A stretch of 64,000 nt of DNA from Candidatus Methylacidiphilum fumarolicum (GCF_949774925.1 NZ_OX458932.1:1364001-1428000), one strand, 5' to 3'; shown: positions 8,181-18,482, counted from the stretch's first letter. Notes: generated by a model not told the origin, from the sequence alone. Numbers and translations: made by a program.

Positions 8181-10654
8181 AGCGGCTTGTACTTCTCTGC
8201 ATCTTTTTGCCTCTAAATTTTTTCATCGTTTCCCGTGCATCCTCCATAGGCAAGGAGCTCCCAGAAGAGATGGATCTCAATCCTATTTTAGCAGAATCTG
8301 GATGGTCAGATAGATCCTTAAAATGGATGATAGCCAGTGGAGAATCGAACCATTTCATCCGAAAAGATTGGATGGATAGCGAAATTCTGGATTTTCTAAA
8401 AAGAGACCAAGCACTAAATCTTATTCAAAATGACCTTCTTCGAGGAGATGGACTTTTAGCTGATGCTCTTTCTGAAGGATTCCATCAATTGAGGATCGGA
8501 AGTGATACAGCTAAAAGAGAGGTTCTAGAGATTGCTCACGATGGGAAATCAAAGCTATGGATTTCCTTATTATCTAATCCTCAAGCCATTTCGGCATTAA
8601 GAAATTATTTGCTCTATACCCCTAATAGTTATCCACCTGTTTTATTTGCGTTGAAAGATTGGGAAAATGGTGCTCCAGATGCCCTCCCGGACTTGGTTAT
8701 GGAAACGCTCTTAAAAGCCGTGGATATAAAGCCAGTAAAGAATAATAACATGGAAGAAAAGTGGGAAGTGGCTAGAAGACTTTCCAGAATTGGAAATGAT
8801 GGGCGAGGGGCATATTTTTTAGCTTCCTGCTATCCTAAAAGCGAAGAGACTTTTTATAATGCATTTTGGGATAATGTTTGGGAACAAGTCAGAAAGGATC
8901 CTGTTTTGTCCCATGAATATTCTTATCGGCTAGAAAGAAATAAAAGAAGTTGGGACACTTTATCTAAATTATTCAAGCAAGCCTTACACTCCTACGAAGG
9001 AAAGGATTTTTTTATTCATTACCTTGTTGGTAAGACTGCAATCAAACAGGAACTGAAAGGAAGGCCTTTATGGGTATGGGAAGCTTTAATGGGTAAGAAA
9101 ACTCCATTTAGAATTGATCTGGCAGAGGAAGCTTACAAACGATTCTTATTCTGTGTAGATAAGGATCCCAGATTCATTGATTTTATTCTTTGGCATCTTA
9201 CTCGCCCAGCTGAAGCAGTCTCTGAAGCTACAAGAGAGGCTCTTTGTCAAACTCTTAGCAAAGAAGAGGCAATTAGTAAGCTAGCAATAGAAAGGATATG
9301 GGAAGCAGGACCGAAATGGGAAGGGGAAATCCAGAAAAGCAGCAGTTGGAGTTTATGTGAACAAACTAGAAATGCGACTCCTTCCTCATTAAGAAAAGCT
9401 TTTCAAAACGGTCAATTGACTAGAGCTGATCTTTTTTCCATAGGAGATGCAATAGGCCATTATTTATTAAGAAATGATGAAGCATGGGCTGATCTTATCT
9501 ATTCAAAAACAGGAAAGGCACCTATCATTGAAAAATTTTTTCCTCTCCTTATCCAGTATTCTCCAGAGTGTGCTTTAGCTTGGCTTGAAAGTATTCTGAA
9601 CAATGATCAAGAATCGTTTGATGCTTTTGGTAGATGGATTTGTAATCAACCCGAACACAAAATATCTGTAGAACAATATGACTCGTGGCTTAAGCGAGCA
9701 GAGGATCAATTAAAGGAAGCTATTGAAAAAAGAGAACCTGTTTTGGGAGAAGAAGCTCAATATTACATCGATTCTTTTGTTAAATGGGCGATGGGACCGG
9801 GTTGGGAACACATAATAAATAGGCTTTGGGCAGAAACGATCATTCCTGAGTCGTTAAGAAAAATTTTAAAAAACTGCTGGTTAACCGATAAAGAAGAATT
9901 TTGGAAATGGTACCGTGGAGTATGTGCTCTTCCTGCAGCAAAAACAGCAATAGAAAGAGTAACCAACATTCTTGTTACGGCAAAAGAAATGGAACTTATA
10001 CTTCAAGGGATAGCTTCGTGGAATTATGAGCTGGCTGATATATGCGCCTCTAATTGGGATATCATTTGGGAGGATGAAGAAAAAAGAAAAAGGGTCCTTG
10101 AAGCGATTATTGGGTGTGATGGACTTAGCGATCTTAATAATGTCCTGGTTTTTGCCACTGAAAATACTTTGGAAAGAGATGAAGAAAGAAAAATTGCTCA
10201 AAAAATTGCCGTTGCCAATGGTCGAACTCCCACAGAAGATCTTCGAGAAGTCATAGCTCAAGATCCTGTGATTATGCGAAATCTTCTTACGAGGTGGTTA
10301 GAAAGTCCTCAATTCGCTGAACATTGGAACAGATCGGTATTTCTAGTAATTAAATATGGAGGTCAGGCACCTATAGTGGCTCAATGGATGTTATCCAAAA
10401 AAGAAGCAATGGAGATATGGACTGATTCTTTAGCTACAGCCATGAGAGAAAATCCATTTCTTTTGCAAGCTATTATTACTCATATTGGCAAGTCCATAGG
10501 GGGAGAGATTAGTTGGGAAAAAGAAGTTCGGAAAATAGAAGAAGCAATTATGGATGCCATTCTTTCGGACAGAATTTTTTGGGAAAACCTATTAGTAGAT
10601 AAAACAGGAGGGATTGACAATGAGTCTCAAAAAATTCTGTATGCGCTTCCATAA
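8177..10654 (+). CDS. Large exported helical protein of unknown family, coupled to virB4-like gene
   Basis: 825 residues with a signal peptide (RLVLLCIFLPLNFF, ending SRASS near residue 23). The rest is strongly helical, rich in Trp, Glu and Lys, with recurring WExxW/R-type segments and no transmembrane stretch, suggesting an alpha-solenoid scaffold. I do not recognise a domain. The start codon overlaps the virB4-like stop (ATGA) and the stop overlaps the next gene, so it is firmly in the operon. It may be a periplasmic scaffold or an adaptor specific to this secretion-like system; that is inference from context only. Confidence 0.6.
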   Translation: MKRLVLLCIFLPLNFFIVSRASSIGKELPEEMDLNPILAESGWSDRSLKWMIASGESNHFIRKDWMDSEILDFLKRDQALNLIQNDLLRGDGLLADALSEGFHQLRIGSDTAKREVLEIAHDGKSKLWISLLSNPQAISALRNYLLYTPNSYPPVLFALKDWENGAPDALPDLVMETLLKAVDIKPVKNNNMEEKWEVARRLSRIGNDGRGAYFLASCYPKSEETFYNAFWDNVWEQVRKDPVLSHEYSYRLERNKRSWDTLSKLFKQALHSYEGKDFFIHYLVGKTAIKQELKGRPLWVWEALMGKKTPFRIDLAEEAYKRFLFCVDKDPRFIDFILWHLTRPAEAVSEATREALCQTLSKEEAISKLAIERIWEAGPKWEGEIQKSSSWSLCEQTRNATPSSLRKAFQNGQLTRADLFSIGDAIGHYLLRNDEAWADLIYSKTGKAPIIEKFFPLLIQYSPECALAWLESILNNDQESFDAFGRWICNQPEHKISVEQYDSWLKRAEDQLKEAIEKREPVLGEEAQYYIDSFVKWAMGPGWEHIINRLWAETIIPESLRKILKNCWLTDKEEFWKWYRGVCALPAAKTAIERVTNILVTAKEMELILQGIASWNYELADICASNWDIIWEDEEKRKRVLEAIIGCDGLSDLNNVLVFATENTLERDEERKIAQKIAVANGRTPTEDLREVIAQDPVIMRNLLTRWLESPQFAEHWNRSVFLVIKYGGQAPIVAQWMLSKKEAMEIWTDSLATAMRENPFLLQAIITHIGKSIGGEISWEKEVRKIEEAIMDAILSDRIFWENLLVDKTGGIDNESQKILYALP

Positions 10655-11120
10655 GGGATGCCTTTTTTTATCATGTTATTTTTTGATTAATGGGTGTTCC
10701 ACTCAGGTTTACAATCGATATGATGGGCCTATGGCTCAAACCGGTGATAATCTTGTACGCTATGGGAGTATTGGTGCAGCAGGTGCGGCTGGTTTTTTTG
10801 CGGGAAAAGAAATTGGAAAATCCAATGCGGCCGGAGCAGTTGGAGCAGGAGTTGGAGCTGTTGGAGCTTATGCTCTCAACAAATATTTTGATAAAAAACG
10901 AATGACTGCTTACCAACAAGGAGTTATTGATGGGAAAAATGAGGCTACCGCAGAAATACTTAACGAAAAGTGGAAACGGGAAGCTGAATATGGATTGCCT
11001 GCAGAAGGGAAAAAAGTTAATGCTCCAACCTACAGAACCAGTTACGTTCCTTCCAGGAAAGACGAGGCAAGCGGAGTGGAATATCCTGGCAGCTACCAAA
11101 CCGTTCCCGTTTTTCGATGA
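10620..11120 (+). CDS. Lipoprotein with glycine-zipper segment (possible VirB7/TraV-type role)
   Basis: 166 residues from the ATG at 10620, chosen because AGGAGG lies 9-10 bases upstream; an in-frame TTG at 10614 is less likely. A hydrophobic signal ends in the lipobox LINGC, so the mature protein should be lipid-anchored. Residues about 50-88 form a Gly/Ala-rich hydrophobic stretch (GSIGAAGAAGFFAGKEIG, then AAGAVGAGVGAVGAY), a glycine-zipper pattern that can insert in membranes. The C-terminal part is soluble and charged. It overlaps the end of the 825-residue gene by 35 bp and closes the operon. A VirB7-like function is only suggested by lipidation and position. Confidence 0.65.
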   Translation: MSLKKFCMRFHKGCLFLSCYFLINGCSTQVYNRYDGPMAQTGDNLVRYGSIGAAGAAGFFAGKEIGKSNAAGAVGAGVGAVGAYALNKYFDKKRMTAYQQGVIDGKNEATAEILNEKWKREAEYGLPAEGKKVNAPTYRTSYVPSRKDEASGVEYPGSYQTVPVFR

Positions 11121-11482
11121 TTTTTCTATGCAATCTTATTAGGTTTAATGTCAAACCTTTAAACCTCTTACTTCGGCCCACCTCATATTTTAAAGAAGAA
11201 GAGTCATACAAAGAGAGGAAGAAACTATTTATCATTAAATATATTAATAGGTTTATTTTTATTTATGATCATAAAGCCTCTAAAATTTTTTGTATTGATA
11301 AAACTCTCCAGGGAAAACCAAATTCATGAAGCCTTAAAATAGGATTTTTTCCTAATGTTATTTTCTCCTAAAGGAGACTTTAGGCCATTATTTATTTTAA
11401 TATGTTACTTTATCTAAAGCTTAAAATGTTATTAAAATTTACCGATGGGTTCTTTAGTGAATGAAAAATTTTTTTTAGTTTT
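11121..11482. other. Intergenic region after T4SS-like operon
   Basis: 362 AT-rich bases. No credible reading frame. A short inverted repeat TCTCC-TAAA-GGAGA lies at 11364-11377 without a T-run, so it is at best a weak hairpin. I see no convincing terminator or promoter. Confidence 0.4.
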
Positions 11483-12265
11483 ATGAGAGTTATAAAAGAA
11501 AAGAATTCTAATCCAAAAAGTCTTCAGCTACAGAATGAGACAAATTTAAAAAATGAAATAAATTTGCTATTCTTTATGCTTCTTGTATTTTCGTGTTTGA
11601 GTTTTTTTCAAAATCCGTTATTCCTTAGTTCCCAATTGTCAGCCGCAATTTATTTAAAGCCTTATAAATTTACCAGAGATACTTTTACAGATAGAATTCC
11701 ATTTTGGAGAGAAGACCTCGCTGAATTCAAAGGAAAGCCCAATCTTACTTATCTTGAAATAGGCGTTCATGAAGGCAGATCCGCACTCTGGATGCTTGAA
11801 AATATCTTAACGGATCCCACCTCCACCATAATCATTATAGATGACTTCGGGGAACATTCCTACAATACCTTCATGTATAATGTCTCTCTTTCTGGACAAG
11901 CCAATAAGTTCAAGATTTTAAAAGGATTGTCTACAGACAAAATTAAGGAAGTACCATTGAACTCTATTGATATAGCTTATATCGATGGATCAGGAAGAAG
12001 TGATATAATGTTAGATGATCTTATCAACGTTTGGGATAGAGTCAGACAGGGAGGGGTGATTATTTGCAATCGATATAGAATGACAAAACACTTAAGATGG
12101 GCTTTGAATGCTCCACCTGGTGATCTTGGACCTGTTGGAGCAATAAATGCTTTTTTAGATCGCTACAAGACCCATCTTAAACTCGTCAGATTTATGTCGA
12201 ACTTTGTTATCGTTCGCAAGTTAACTGAACAGGACTCAAAACAAGTGTCAAAGACTTTTGAATGA
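11483..12265 (+). CDS. Membrane-anchored class I SAM-dependent methyltransferase (Methyltransf_24 type)
   Basis: 260 residues. A hydrophobic segment near 27-55 suggests a signal anchor. The catalytic fold starts at about residue 88 with YLEIGVHEGRSALWML, a motif I SAM-binding loop of the E(I/V)GxxxGxS type. IIIIDDF follows at the end of strand 2, then IDIAYIDGSGRSD (motif post-I/II), then GGVIICNRY. These are features of the CmcI/Methyltransf_24 family, which often methylates sugars or small molecules. Substrate unknown. There is no clear ribosome site upstream. It stands alone between the secretion-like operon and an exported protein gene. Confidence 0.75.
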   Translation: MRVIKEKNSNPKSLQLQNETNLKNEINLLFFMLLVFSCLSFFQNPLFLSSQLSAAIYLKPYKFTRDTFTDRIPFWREDLAEFKGKPNLTYLEIGVHEGRSALWMLENILTDPTSTIIIIDDFGEHSYNTFMYNVSLSGQANKFKILKGLSTDKIKEVPLNSIDIAYIDGSGRSDIMLDDLINVWDRVRQGGVIICNRYRMTKHLRWALNAPPGDLGPVGAINAFLDRYKTHLKLVRFMSNFVIVRKLTEQDSKQVSKTFE

Positions 12266-12374
12266 TGGCCTAACAGGCGTTCGTATATTGGCTAGAGATG
12301 AGATTCCAACTTATATATGCTCGACTCTTGAAGTCTCTATTAAGAATTTTCTTTTAAATTCTTCACTTTAAAGA

Positions 12375-12404
12375 TTGACATAGTTTCTATTTAGATCATA
12401 AAAT
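12375..12404 (+). promoter_or_regulatory. Sigma-70-type promoter upstream of the exported DPBB-like protein
   Basis: TTGACA at 12375-12380 and TAAAAT at 12399-12404, separated by 18 bp. Transcription would start near 12411 and produce a leader of about 165 nt before the ATG at 12579, running through the inverted repeat at 12417-12475. Confidence 0.5.
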
Positions 12405-12416
12405 CCTGTCTCTGAA

Positions 12417-12475
12417 ATCCAGCCACTTTCTTTTCAATCCTAAGATTGACAATAACAAGGGATAAAGGCTGGATC
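12417..12475 (+). repeat. Inverted repeat in the 5' leader (ATCCAGCC ... GGCTGGAT)
   Basis: ATCCAGCC near 12418 is matched by GGCTGGAT near 12467. CTTT and AAAG inside each arm extend the stem. The loop is about 35-40 nt. It begins within about 10 nt of the predicted transcript start, so it may form a structured leader. I recognise no known riboswitch. The rest of 12266-12578 holds no gene. Confidence 0.35.
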
Positions 12476-12578
12476 CTAATGTTAAGAAGTGGGTTGAATG
12501 ATCCTTTAGAGGATTGAAGCCCTTAACAAGGAAAGAAGCAATGACTCATTTTCAAAATCACAAAAAAGGACGAAAAGA

Positions 12579-13238
12579 ATGAAAAAACGAACGATCCAAG
12601 CTTTTTTGTCCTTCATGTTAGTAAATGTAGCATTGAGTACATTTGCTTCTGATTGGCACTATGGAATTAGAGCCTCCATTTTTTGGATAGGTGAAAGAGC
12701 AGCGTGGATAGGAGCGCATTTTAGTCCACCTGGAACTATGAGCTCTTGGGATCCTCACTGGAGGGATAATTATGGAGGAATTGATCATCCTATCCAAAGG
12801 ATAGGGTATTTTCCAGCAAGGTTTGCTCCAACAGAGAACCCTTTTTATGTTGCCTTGCCATTTAATGATACATCGAGTGCGAATAGAGAGCTTTCTAGAA
12901 GGTTTGTTCCCGTAGCATGGTCTAAGAGAAATGGTTCGAAATGTTTTGGGAGATGGATAGAAATAAGAGCATCAGAAACTGGTAAAAGGTGTTTTGCTCA
13001 ATGGATGGATGTAGGGCCATGGACTACTGATGATGCCAGTTATGTTTTTGGACATAGTAGACCAAAGGCTCCTTATGGAATTGATGTTTCACCTGCGGTA
13101 AGAGATTTTCTAGGAATCCATTCTGGAGATAGGGTAGATTGGAGATTTGCAGATGAACAAAATTTGCCATTTGGTCCCTGGATCCAAGCTAAAGAAGAAG
13201 CAATCATTTTCCAAGCCATTAAAAGGAAAATCCATTGA
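12579..13238 (+). CDS. Exported RlpA/double-psi beta-barrel-like protein
   Basis: 219 residues with a signal peptide ending at about residue 23 (LSTFAS). The mature part contains CFGRWIEIRA, then CFAQWMDVGPW and GIDVSPAVRDFLGI. This matches the order seen in double-psi beta-barrel proteins such as RlpA, where a D-x-GP motif is followed by (I/L)D(L/V)SPA. It may bind or act on peptidoglycan or polysaccharide, but the call rests on these short motifs. Three cysteines could form a disulfide in the periplasm. It is monocistronic, with its own predicted promoter at 12375-12404, and convergent with the next gene. Confidence 0.6.
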   Translation: MKKRTIQAFLSFMLVNVALSTFASDWHYGIRASIFWIGERAAWIGAHFSPPGTMSSWDPHWRDNYGGIDHPIQRIGYFPARFAPTENPFYVALPFNDTSSANRELSRRFVPVAWSKRNGSKCFGRWIEIRASETGKRCFAQWMDVGPWTTDDASYVFGHSRPKAPYGIDVSPAVRDFLGIHSGDRVDWRFADEQNLPFGPWIQAKEEAIIFQAIKRKIH

Positions 13239-13306
13239 TGCTTTTTCTGGACTATAAACTATGATTGGCTTAGAAAATTGCCTGCTGGTAAGAAAGAAAC
13301 TAGAAA

Positions 13307-13328
13307 TTGATCAATCATCATTGATCAA
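13307..13328. repeat. Two TTGATCAA palindromes 6 bp apart
   Basis: The 8-bp palindrome TTGATCAA occurs at 13307-13314 and 13321-13328. As RNA the two copies can pair with each other across a 6-nt loop in either direction. They lie between two convergent genes. There is no strong T-run, so terminator function is uncertain; a protein-binding site is also possible. Confidence 0.4.
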
Positions 13329-13449
13329 TCTTACCTAGATTTATGCTATTCTTGGTTCATGGGTAATCTTTTCTCATAAAAGTTTTATTGATTCCAGATA
13401 TCTTTAGTTGATCACACAATAACATTTGCCTATCTGCATTATATAAAAA

Positions 13450-14841
13450 CTAGGGAGAAAATGTTCTGGCTGCCTTATTAATTCCCTCTGAAATCATCGG
13501 ATGAGGAAAGGCAACGCGAGCCAAAGCCTCTGCGTCGAGTCCTTCTCGAAGCGCTAAAGCTAAAGGAGCTATTAATTGAGAAGCTTCGATGCCACCAATA
13601 TGAGCACCAAGAAGCCTTTTATCTTCACAATCAAAAATAAGTTTAATGAATCCCTCCGTTTCTCCTAGAATTTCTGCACGCGCATCAATAGCATACTCAT
13701 ACTTTATTACTTCTATTCGGTGCCCATACATGTGAATAGCTTCTTCTTCAGTCAATCCAACACTCGCGATTTCTGGCTCTGTAAACACTGCATATGGCAC
13801 ACTTTTCCAATCCATTCTGGCAACTGATTGTCCACCAGCTGCAATGTTATGGGCTGTGATTCGACTCTGAAGAACAGCCGAATGAAAAAGCATACTTTTT
13901 CCATTGACATCTCCAGGGGCATAAATATGAGGAAAATCATAAAGCTGGAGTGTATTGGTTACTGATAGAGCCTTAGAATGTTGAAATCCTAAAATCTCAA
14001 TTCCCTCAGGGCTAACACATTCTCTACCAGTAGCCATTATAACAAGATCTCCAAATAAGGACATTTCTTGATCGTTTTTAACATAAATAACTTCATAATT
14101 TCCTTCTTTACCTTTTACAGATTTTACTTGAGCTTCTAATTCGATCGATATTCTGCTTTGAAGTTTTTGGAAGAGAAATTGAGAGAGTTCCCTGTCAAAT
14201 CCTCCAATCAAGCTCTTTGAAAATTCAAGAATAGAAGGTTTACAGCCTAAATTTTCAAACATCGAAGCGACCTCAACCCCGATATATCCTCCACCAATGA
14301 TGATGGGTTTGGTGGGAAAGGGGACTGAGGATTCTAGTTTAAACAGGTCATGGGAACTAACTGTTAGTTCAGCTCCAGGAATCTGAAGGGTATGTGGACG
14401 GCTGCCAGTTGCTATAATTAAATGTTTAAAAGTAGCATAAAAGCTTTCATTTTCAGTACATACTTCAATTTTTCTATCATCAACAATTTTTCCAATGCCT
14501 TTATAGAACAGTATGCCAGACTGTTGAATCTCTGACTTATGTAATTCATATCGAGTGTTCTGAACACGATCTTTATGTGCAAGAATGCCATTCCAATCAA
14601 CTTGAGGAGAAGGGCCTAAAAGCCCAAAAAAAGAATATTTTTTTGCATAAGAACGAATTAAACTTGCTTCTCTAACAGCTTTAGATGGAACACAGCCTTC
14701 AGCCAAGCAATTTCCACCAAGATTTCCAATTGGATCAACCATTAACACTCTAAATCCAGCTTTATCTAAGAAAAAAGCAGCCGGATAACCACCGCCACCT
14801 GCACCAATAATCGCGACATCAACAGTTAAGTTTGTAGCCAT
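13450..14841 (-). CDS. Dihydrolipoyl dehydrogenase-type FAD/NAD(P) disulfide oxidoreductase
   Basis: 463 residues. The FAD-binding motif IIGAGGGGYPAA lies at about 11-22, the redox-active cysteines C45 and C50 in GGNCLAEGCVPSK, the NAD-binding motif IIGGGYIGVEVASMFENLG near 185, and the His-Glu catalytic pair H447/E452 in FPHPMISEG. All catalytic elements of the family are present. In the family these enzymes reoxidise dihydrolipoamide in 2-oxoacid dehydrogenase or glycine cleavage complexes. No such complex gene is adjacent, so the physiological partner is unknown; a mercuric-reductase-like or soluble transhydrogenase-like role cannot be excluded. Single gene, convergent with the preceding one. 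Confidence 0.85.
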   Translation of the reverse strand: MATNLTVDVAIIGAGGGGYPAAFFLDKAGFRVLMVDPIGNLGGNCLAEGCVPSKAVREASLIRSYAKKYSFFGLLGPSPQVDWNGILAHKDRVQNTRYELHKSEIQQSGILFYKGIGKIVDDRKIEVCTENESFYATFKHLIIATGSRPHTLQIPGAELTVSSHDLFKLESSVPFPTKPIIIGGGYIGVEVASMFENLGCKPSILEFSKSLIGGFDRELSQFLFQKLQSRISIELEAQVKSVKGKEGNYEVIYVKNDQEMSLFGDLVIMATGRECVSPEGIEILGFQHSKALSVTNTLQLYDFPHIYAPGDVNGKSMLFHSAVLQSRITAHNIAAGGQSVARMDWKSVPYAVFTEPEIASVGLTEEEAIHMYGHRIEVIKYEYAIDARAEILGETEGFIKLIFDCEDKRLLGAHIGGIEASQLIAPLALALREGLDAEALARVAFPHPMISEGINKAARTFSP

Positions 14842-15627
<786 letters not shown>

Positions 15628-15820
15628 TTTTGTTTTTTGATTTGCTTCTAATTCTCTTTTCTCAGTCTTAGAGATGGAACATATGGATGTAGCTGTGTTT
15701 TTTTATCTCAAGATAATTGATTTTTTTCTCAAAAAGAATAATTCTCAAAGTCTTTGATCTAAATTTTCTTTTTTAAAAGATATAACATAACAAAATTTAA
15801 CCCAATCAGAGGAGGCAACG

Positions 15821-17254
15821 ATGGCTGAATATTATAGGAGGTGTGCCACTGGAGAAGAAGTAATATCTTTTGCTCTGGAGCATAATGTAAAACTGGTTAA
15901 TCTAAAGTTCTGTGATTTATTAGGAACTTGGCAACATTTTACAATTGGTTTAGACCTATTGACTCCTGAATCTTTTTCCGAAGGAATAGGTTTTGATGGA
16001 TCATCTATTCGCGGATGGCAAGGAATACAAGAATCAGATATGCTAGTCATGCCCGACCCATACACCGCCTTTATTGATCCTTTTATTGCCGAACCTACTT
16101 TGAGCTTGATCTGTTCAATATATGACCCCATCACTCTTCAGACTTATTCTAAGGATCCTCGTAGTATTGCCATAAGAGCTGAGGCTTATCTTAAAAGTAC
16201 TGGAATCGCAGATACCGCTTATTTCGGTCCTGAAGCCGAATTCTTTATATTAGACAGTGTTCGATACGATAACCAAGCTAACTTCGCTTATTACGAAGTC
16301 GATTCTGTCGAAGGAATATGGAATAGTGGGAAAGAAAATGGACAGAACTTTGGATATAAAATACGCCATAAAGAAGGTTATTTTCCTGTTCCCCCTGCGG
16401 ATACTTTACAGGATCTAAGAGATCAAATGGTGTTGACACTCGAATCGATGGGGATCAAAGTCGAAAGACAACATCATGAAGTTGCAACAGCAGGACAAGC
16501 AGAAATAGATATCGTCTACAATACCCTGCTCCGGATCGGTGACGATATGATGATGTATAAGTATGTAATAAAAAATACGGCTAGAAAATATGGTAAAACC
16601 GTTACATTTATGCCCAAACCTATTTTTGGGGATAATGGATCAGGGATGCATACCCATCAATCACTCTGGAAGGAAGGCAAACCTCTTTTTGCTGGAAACC
16701 GGTATGCAGGGCTAAGTGAAATGGCTCTTCATTATATTGGTGGTATCATTAAACATGCCCCTGCCCTCACCGCTATCACAAATCCAACAACAAATAGCTT
16801 TAAAAGGCTTGTTCCTGGTTTCGAAGCACCAGTCAATCTAGCCTATTCTGCAAGAAATAGAAGTGCTGCTATTCGTATTCCCACCTACTCGGCCAATCCC
16901 AAGACAAAGCGAATCGAGTTTCGTACTCCAGATCCTTCTGCCAATCCTTATTTAGCTTGTGCAGCCATGCTTATGGCAGGTCTTGATGGTATTCAGAATA
17001 GGATAGATCCTGGAGAGCCTATGGAAAAAAATATCTATGAGCTTCCTCCTGAAGAATTAAAAAACATTCCCAAAGTCCCCGATTCCTTAAGTGGTGCAAT
17101 CGATGCCCTTGAGAGGGACCATGAGTTCCTTATGAAAGGAGATGTCTTTACGAAGGACGCAATTGAAACACTGCTAACTTTACGCAAAAAGGATTATGAT
17201 ATGCTAAGGATACGGCCTCATCCATTGGAGTTCTATATGTATTATGACATTTAG
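15821..17254 (+). CDS. glnA: Glutamine synthetase type I
   Basis: 477 residues, full length for GSI. Visible motifs are [10 protein letters not shown] (the beta-grasp/latch region), FGPEAEFF and GQAEIDI (metal and glutamate ligands), [19 protein letters not shown] with [12 protein letters not shown] (ATP and ammonium site), and [12 protein letters not shown]. Tyr406 in NIYELPPEE matches the adenylylation site (Tyr397) of the GSI-beta class, so activity is probably controlled by GlnE under P-II. It catalyses ATP-dependent synthesis of glutamine from glutamate and ammonium. An AGAGGAGG ribosome site precedes the ATG. I saw no sigma-54 site in the 193-bp gap after glnB. Confidence 0.97.
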   Translation: MAEYYRRCATGEEVISFALEHNVKLVNLKFCDLLGTWQHFTIGLDLLTPESFSEGIGFDGSSIRGWQGIQESDMLVMPDPYTAFIDPFIAEPTLSLICSIYDPITLQTYSKDPRSIAIRAEAYLKSTGIADTAYFGPEAEFFILDSVRYDNQANFAYYEVDSVEGIWNSGKENGQNFGYKIRHKEGYFPVPPADTLQDLRDQMVLTLESMGIKVERQHHEVATAGQAEIDIVYNTLLRIGDDMMMYKYVIKNTARKYGKTVTFMPKPIFGDNGSGMHTHQSLWKEGKPLFAGNRYAGLSEMALHYIGGIIKHAPALTAITNPTTNSFKRLVPGFEAPVNLAYSARNRSAAIRIPTYSANPKTKRIEFRTPDPSANPYLACAAMLMAGLDGIQNRIDPGEPMEKNIYELPPEELKNIPKVPDSLSGAIDALERDHEFLMKGDVFTKDAIETLLTLRKKDYDMLRIRPHPLEFYMYYDI

Positions 17255-17268
17255 AGCTTAATGATAGG

Positions 17269-17283
17269 TGGGAGATCCTCCCA
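17269..17283 (+). terminator. Weak hairpin after glnA
   Basis: TGGGAG-ATC-CTCCCA forms a 6-bp stem with a 3-nt loop 15 bp after the glnA stop. It is followed by an AT-rich stretch but not a T-run, so it is at best a weak terminator. Confidence 0.35.
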
Positions 17284-17375
17284 AGAATAAATTTGAGGAA
17301 TGGCATAGATAAGTGCATAAGGTTTGATCGGATTTACTTTATCCATATGCCTTTTCATATGAACTGATCTATCAC

Positions 17376-18075
17376 TTACTGTGCCATTCGATTTTTACTT
17401 TTCTTTTCGGCAAATGCGGGTTTAAACAGTTTCCATAAAATTGGACTATCTCGCGCAGGAATGTATAGTTTGAACATGTCGCGCAAGAGATAGACAGCAT
17501 TCAAGAGGCCGCCGAGTTCCTGGGAGTGATGCTGCCCAAACGTAGCGGCCATAGGAACACGAGGGCGAGCTCTTGCCTCTAGCACACACGGCGGAGAACG
17601 TCGCTGCTACTATCTTGAGCGGTTGCGCTCAGATCTATTTTGTGCCAAAGTCGAATCCAACCCTACGTACCATTGCCTACGCCCATGTTACGACCACGAT
17701 CTCGGAGATTTCTCCCGTTCCCTCATCTCCATTAGATGCAGGAAATTCTTTCTCTTGCAGTTTAGTCCACTGCATTCAAGCCTCCAGCCGTTTGTCCACC
17801 ATCTTACTTTGAACCAGGCAAGACCATTCTAGTTCTTCCCGCTGATCCTTGAGATCTTCCTTCTGCCCGGCACTGGAGACTCTTGTGTAGGAGCTGTGCG
17901 ACGCTCTCGTTGTCTTTTAGCCGACCACCCACAACAGTCCCCGTGGTGTAGTATTGACGGTTTGTCAGAGTCCGTTTGGCGGGCAACACGCCTTCCCGAG
18001 GCCTTTCGCTACTGCCTGTTTACGCTCCAACCAATCAGTGTTCTAAACCTCTTCAGCGAATATAGGTTCATCGTG
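17376..18075 (-). pseudogene. Degraded insertion-sequence fragment (copy C of the 30-37 kb repeat, TnpB N-terminal side)
   Basis: Higher G+C than its neighbours and no intact frame. The part from about 17738 to 18062 is a diverged copy of sequence found at about 31770-32080 and 36652-36975. For example, the minus strand reads PAKRTLTNRQYY, against PAKRTTTNWRYYPHEDY in the 32-kb copy, and LLHKSLQCRAEG against LHKSFQRRAKEG. Only the upstream end of the element is left. 17376-17737 is similar in composition but I could not match it to the other copies. The sequence from 18076 to 18482 holds no gene. Confidence 0.6.
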
Positions 18076-18482
18076 CAGACTTCCTTGATATCATGCTAAT
18101 TGCAGTGTGGGTTGAATATGGACAAGAGATGCTCTTTGCCTCCGATATCAGAGAGTAATCTAGCTTTACCACACTTACTTATATCTTATTTTTCCCTGTA
18201 TATCGTTTTGCCATGTATATCGGAGACATGCTCCTAAGAGTTACGCAACGGTTAGAAAAAAAATTTTTAACACTCCATCTGATCTCCCAATCGTTAACTC
18301 GCTAACAGCTCATTAATGAATAGGGATTCTCTCTTTTTTTTATATAAGTTGAAAGAAAGGAAGAAATAATTTTATGATCAAATCAAAATAAAAGAAAAAT
18401 GATTTTTTAAAGTTGTTATCCTATAAAGATATGCCTAAAAAATGAAAGCACTTAAATTGTTTTTCCATTTATTGCGGACAAA

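Noticed and set aside
10671-11235. Several overlapping frames on both strands around the lipoprotein gene
   Set aside because: They are shadows of the lipoprotein gene, which has a lipobox, a ribosome site and a coherent composition.
12480-12530. Stretch with GGATTGAAG resembling the end of a CRISPR repeat
   Set aside because: Only one copy occurs, with no repeat-spacer pattern around it and no cas gene in the window.
15628-15820. Possible second sigma-54 promoter before glnA
   Set aside because: No TGGCAC-N5-TTGC arrangement with correct spacing was found, so glnA may be read from the glnB promoter or an unrecognised one.
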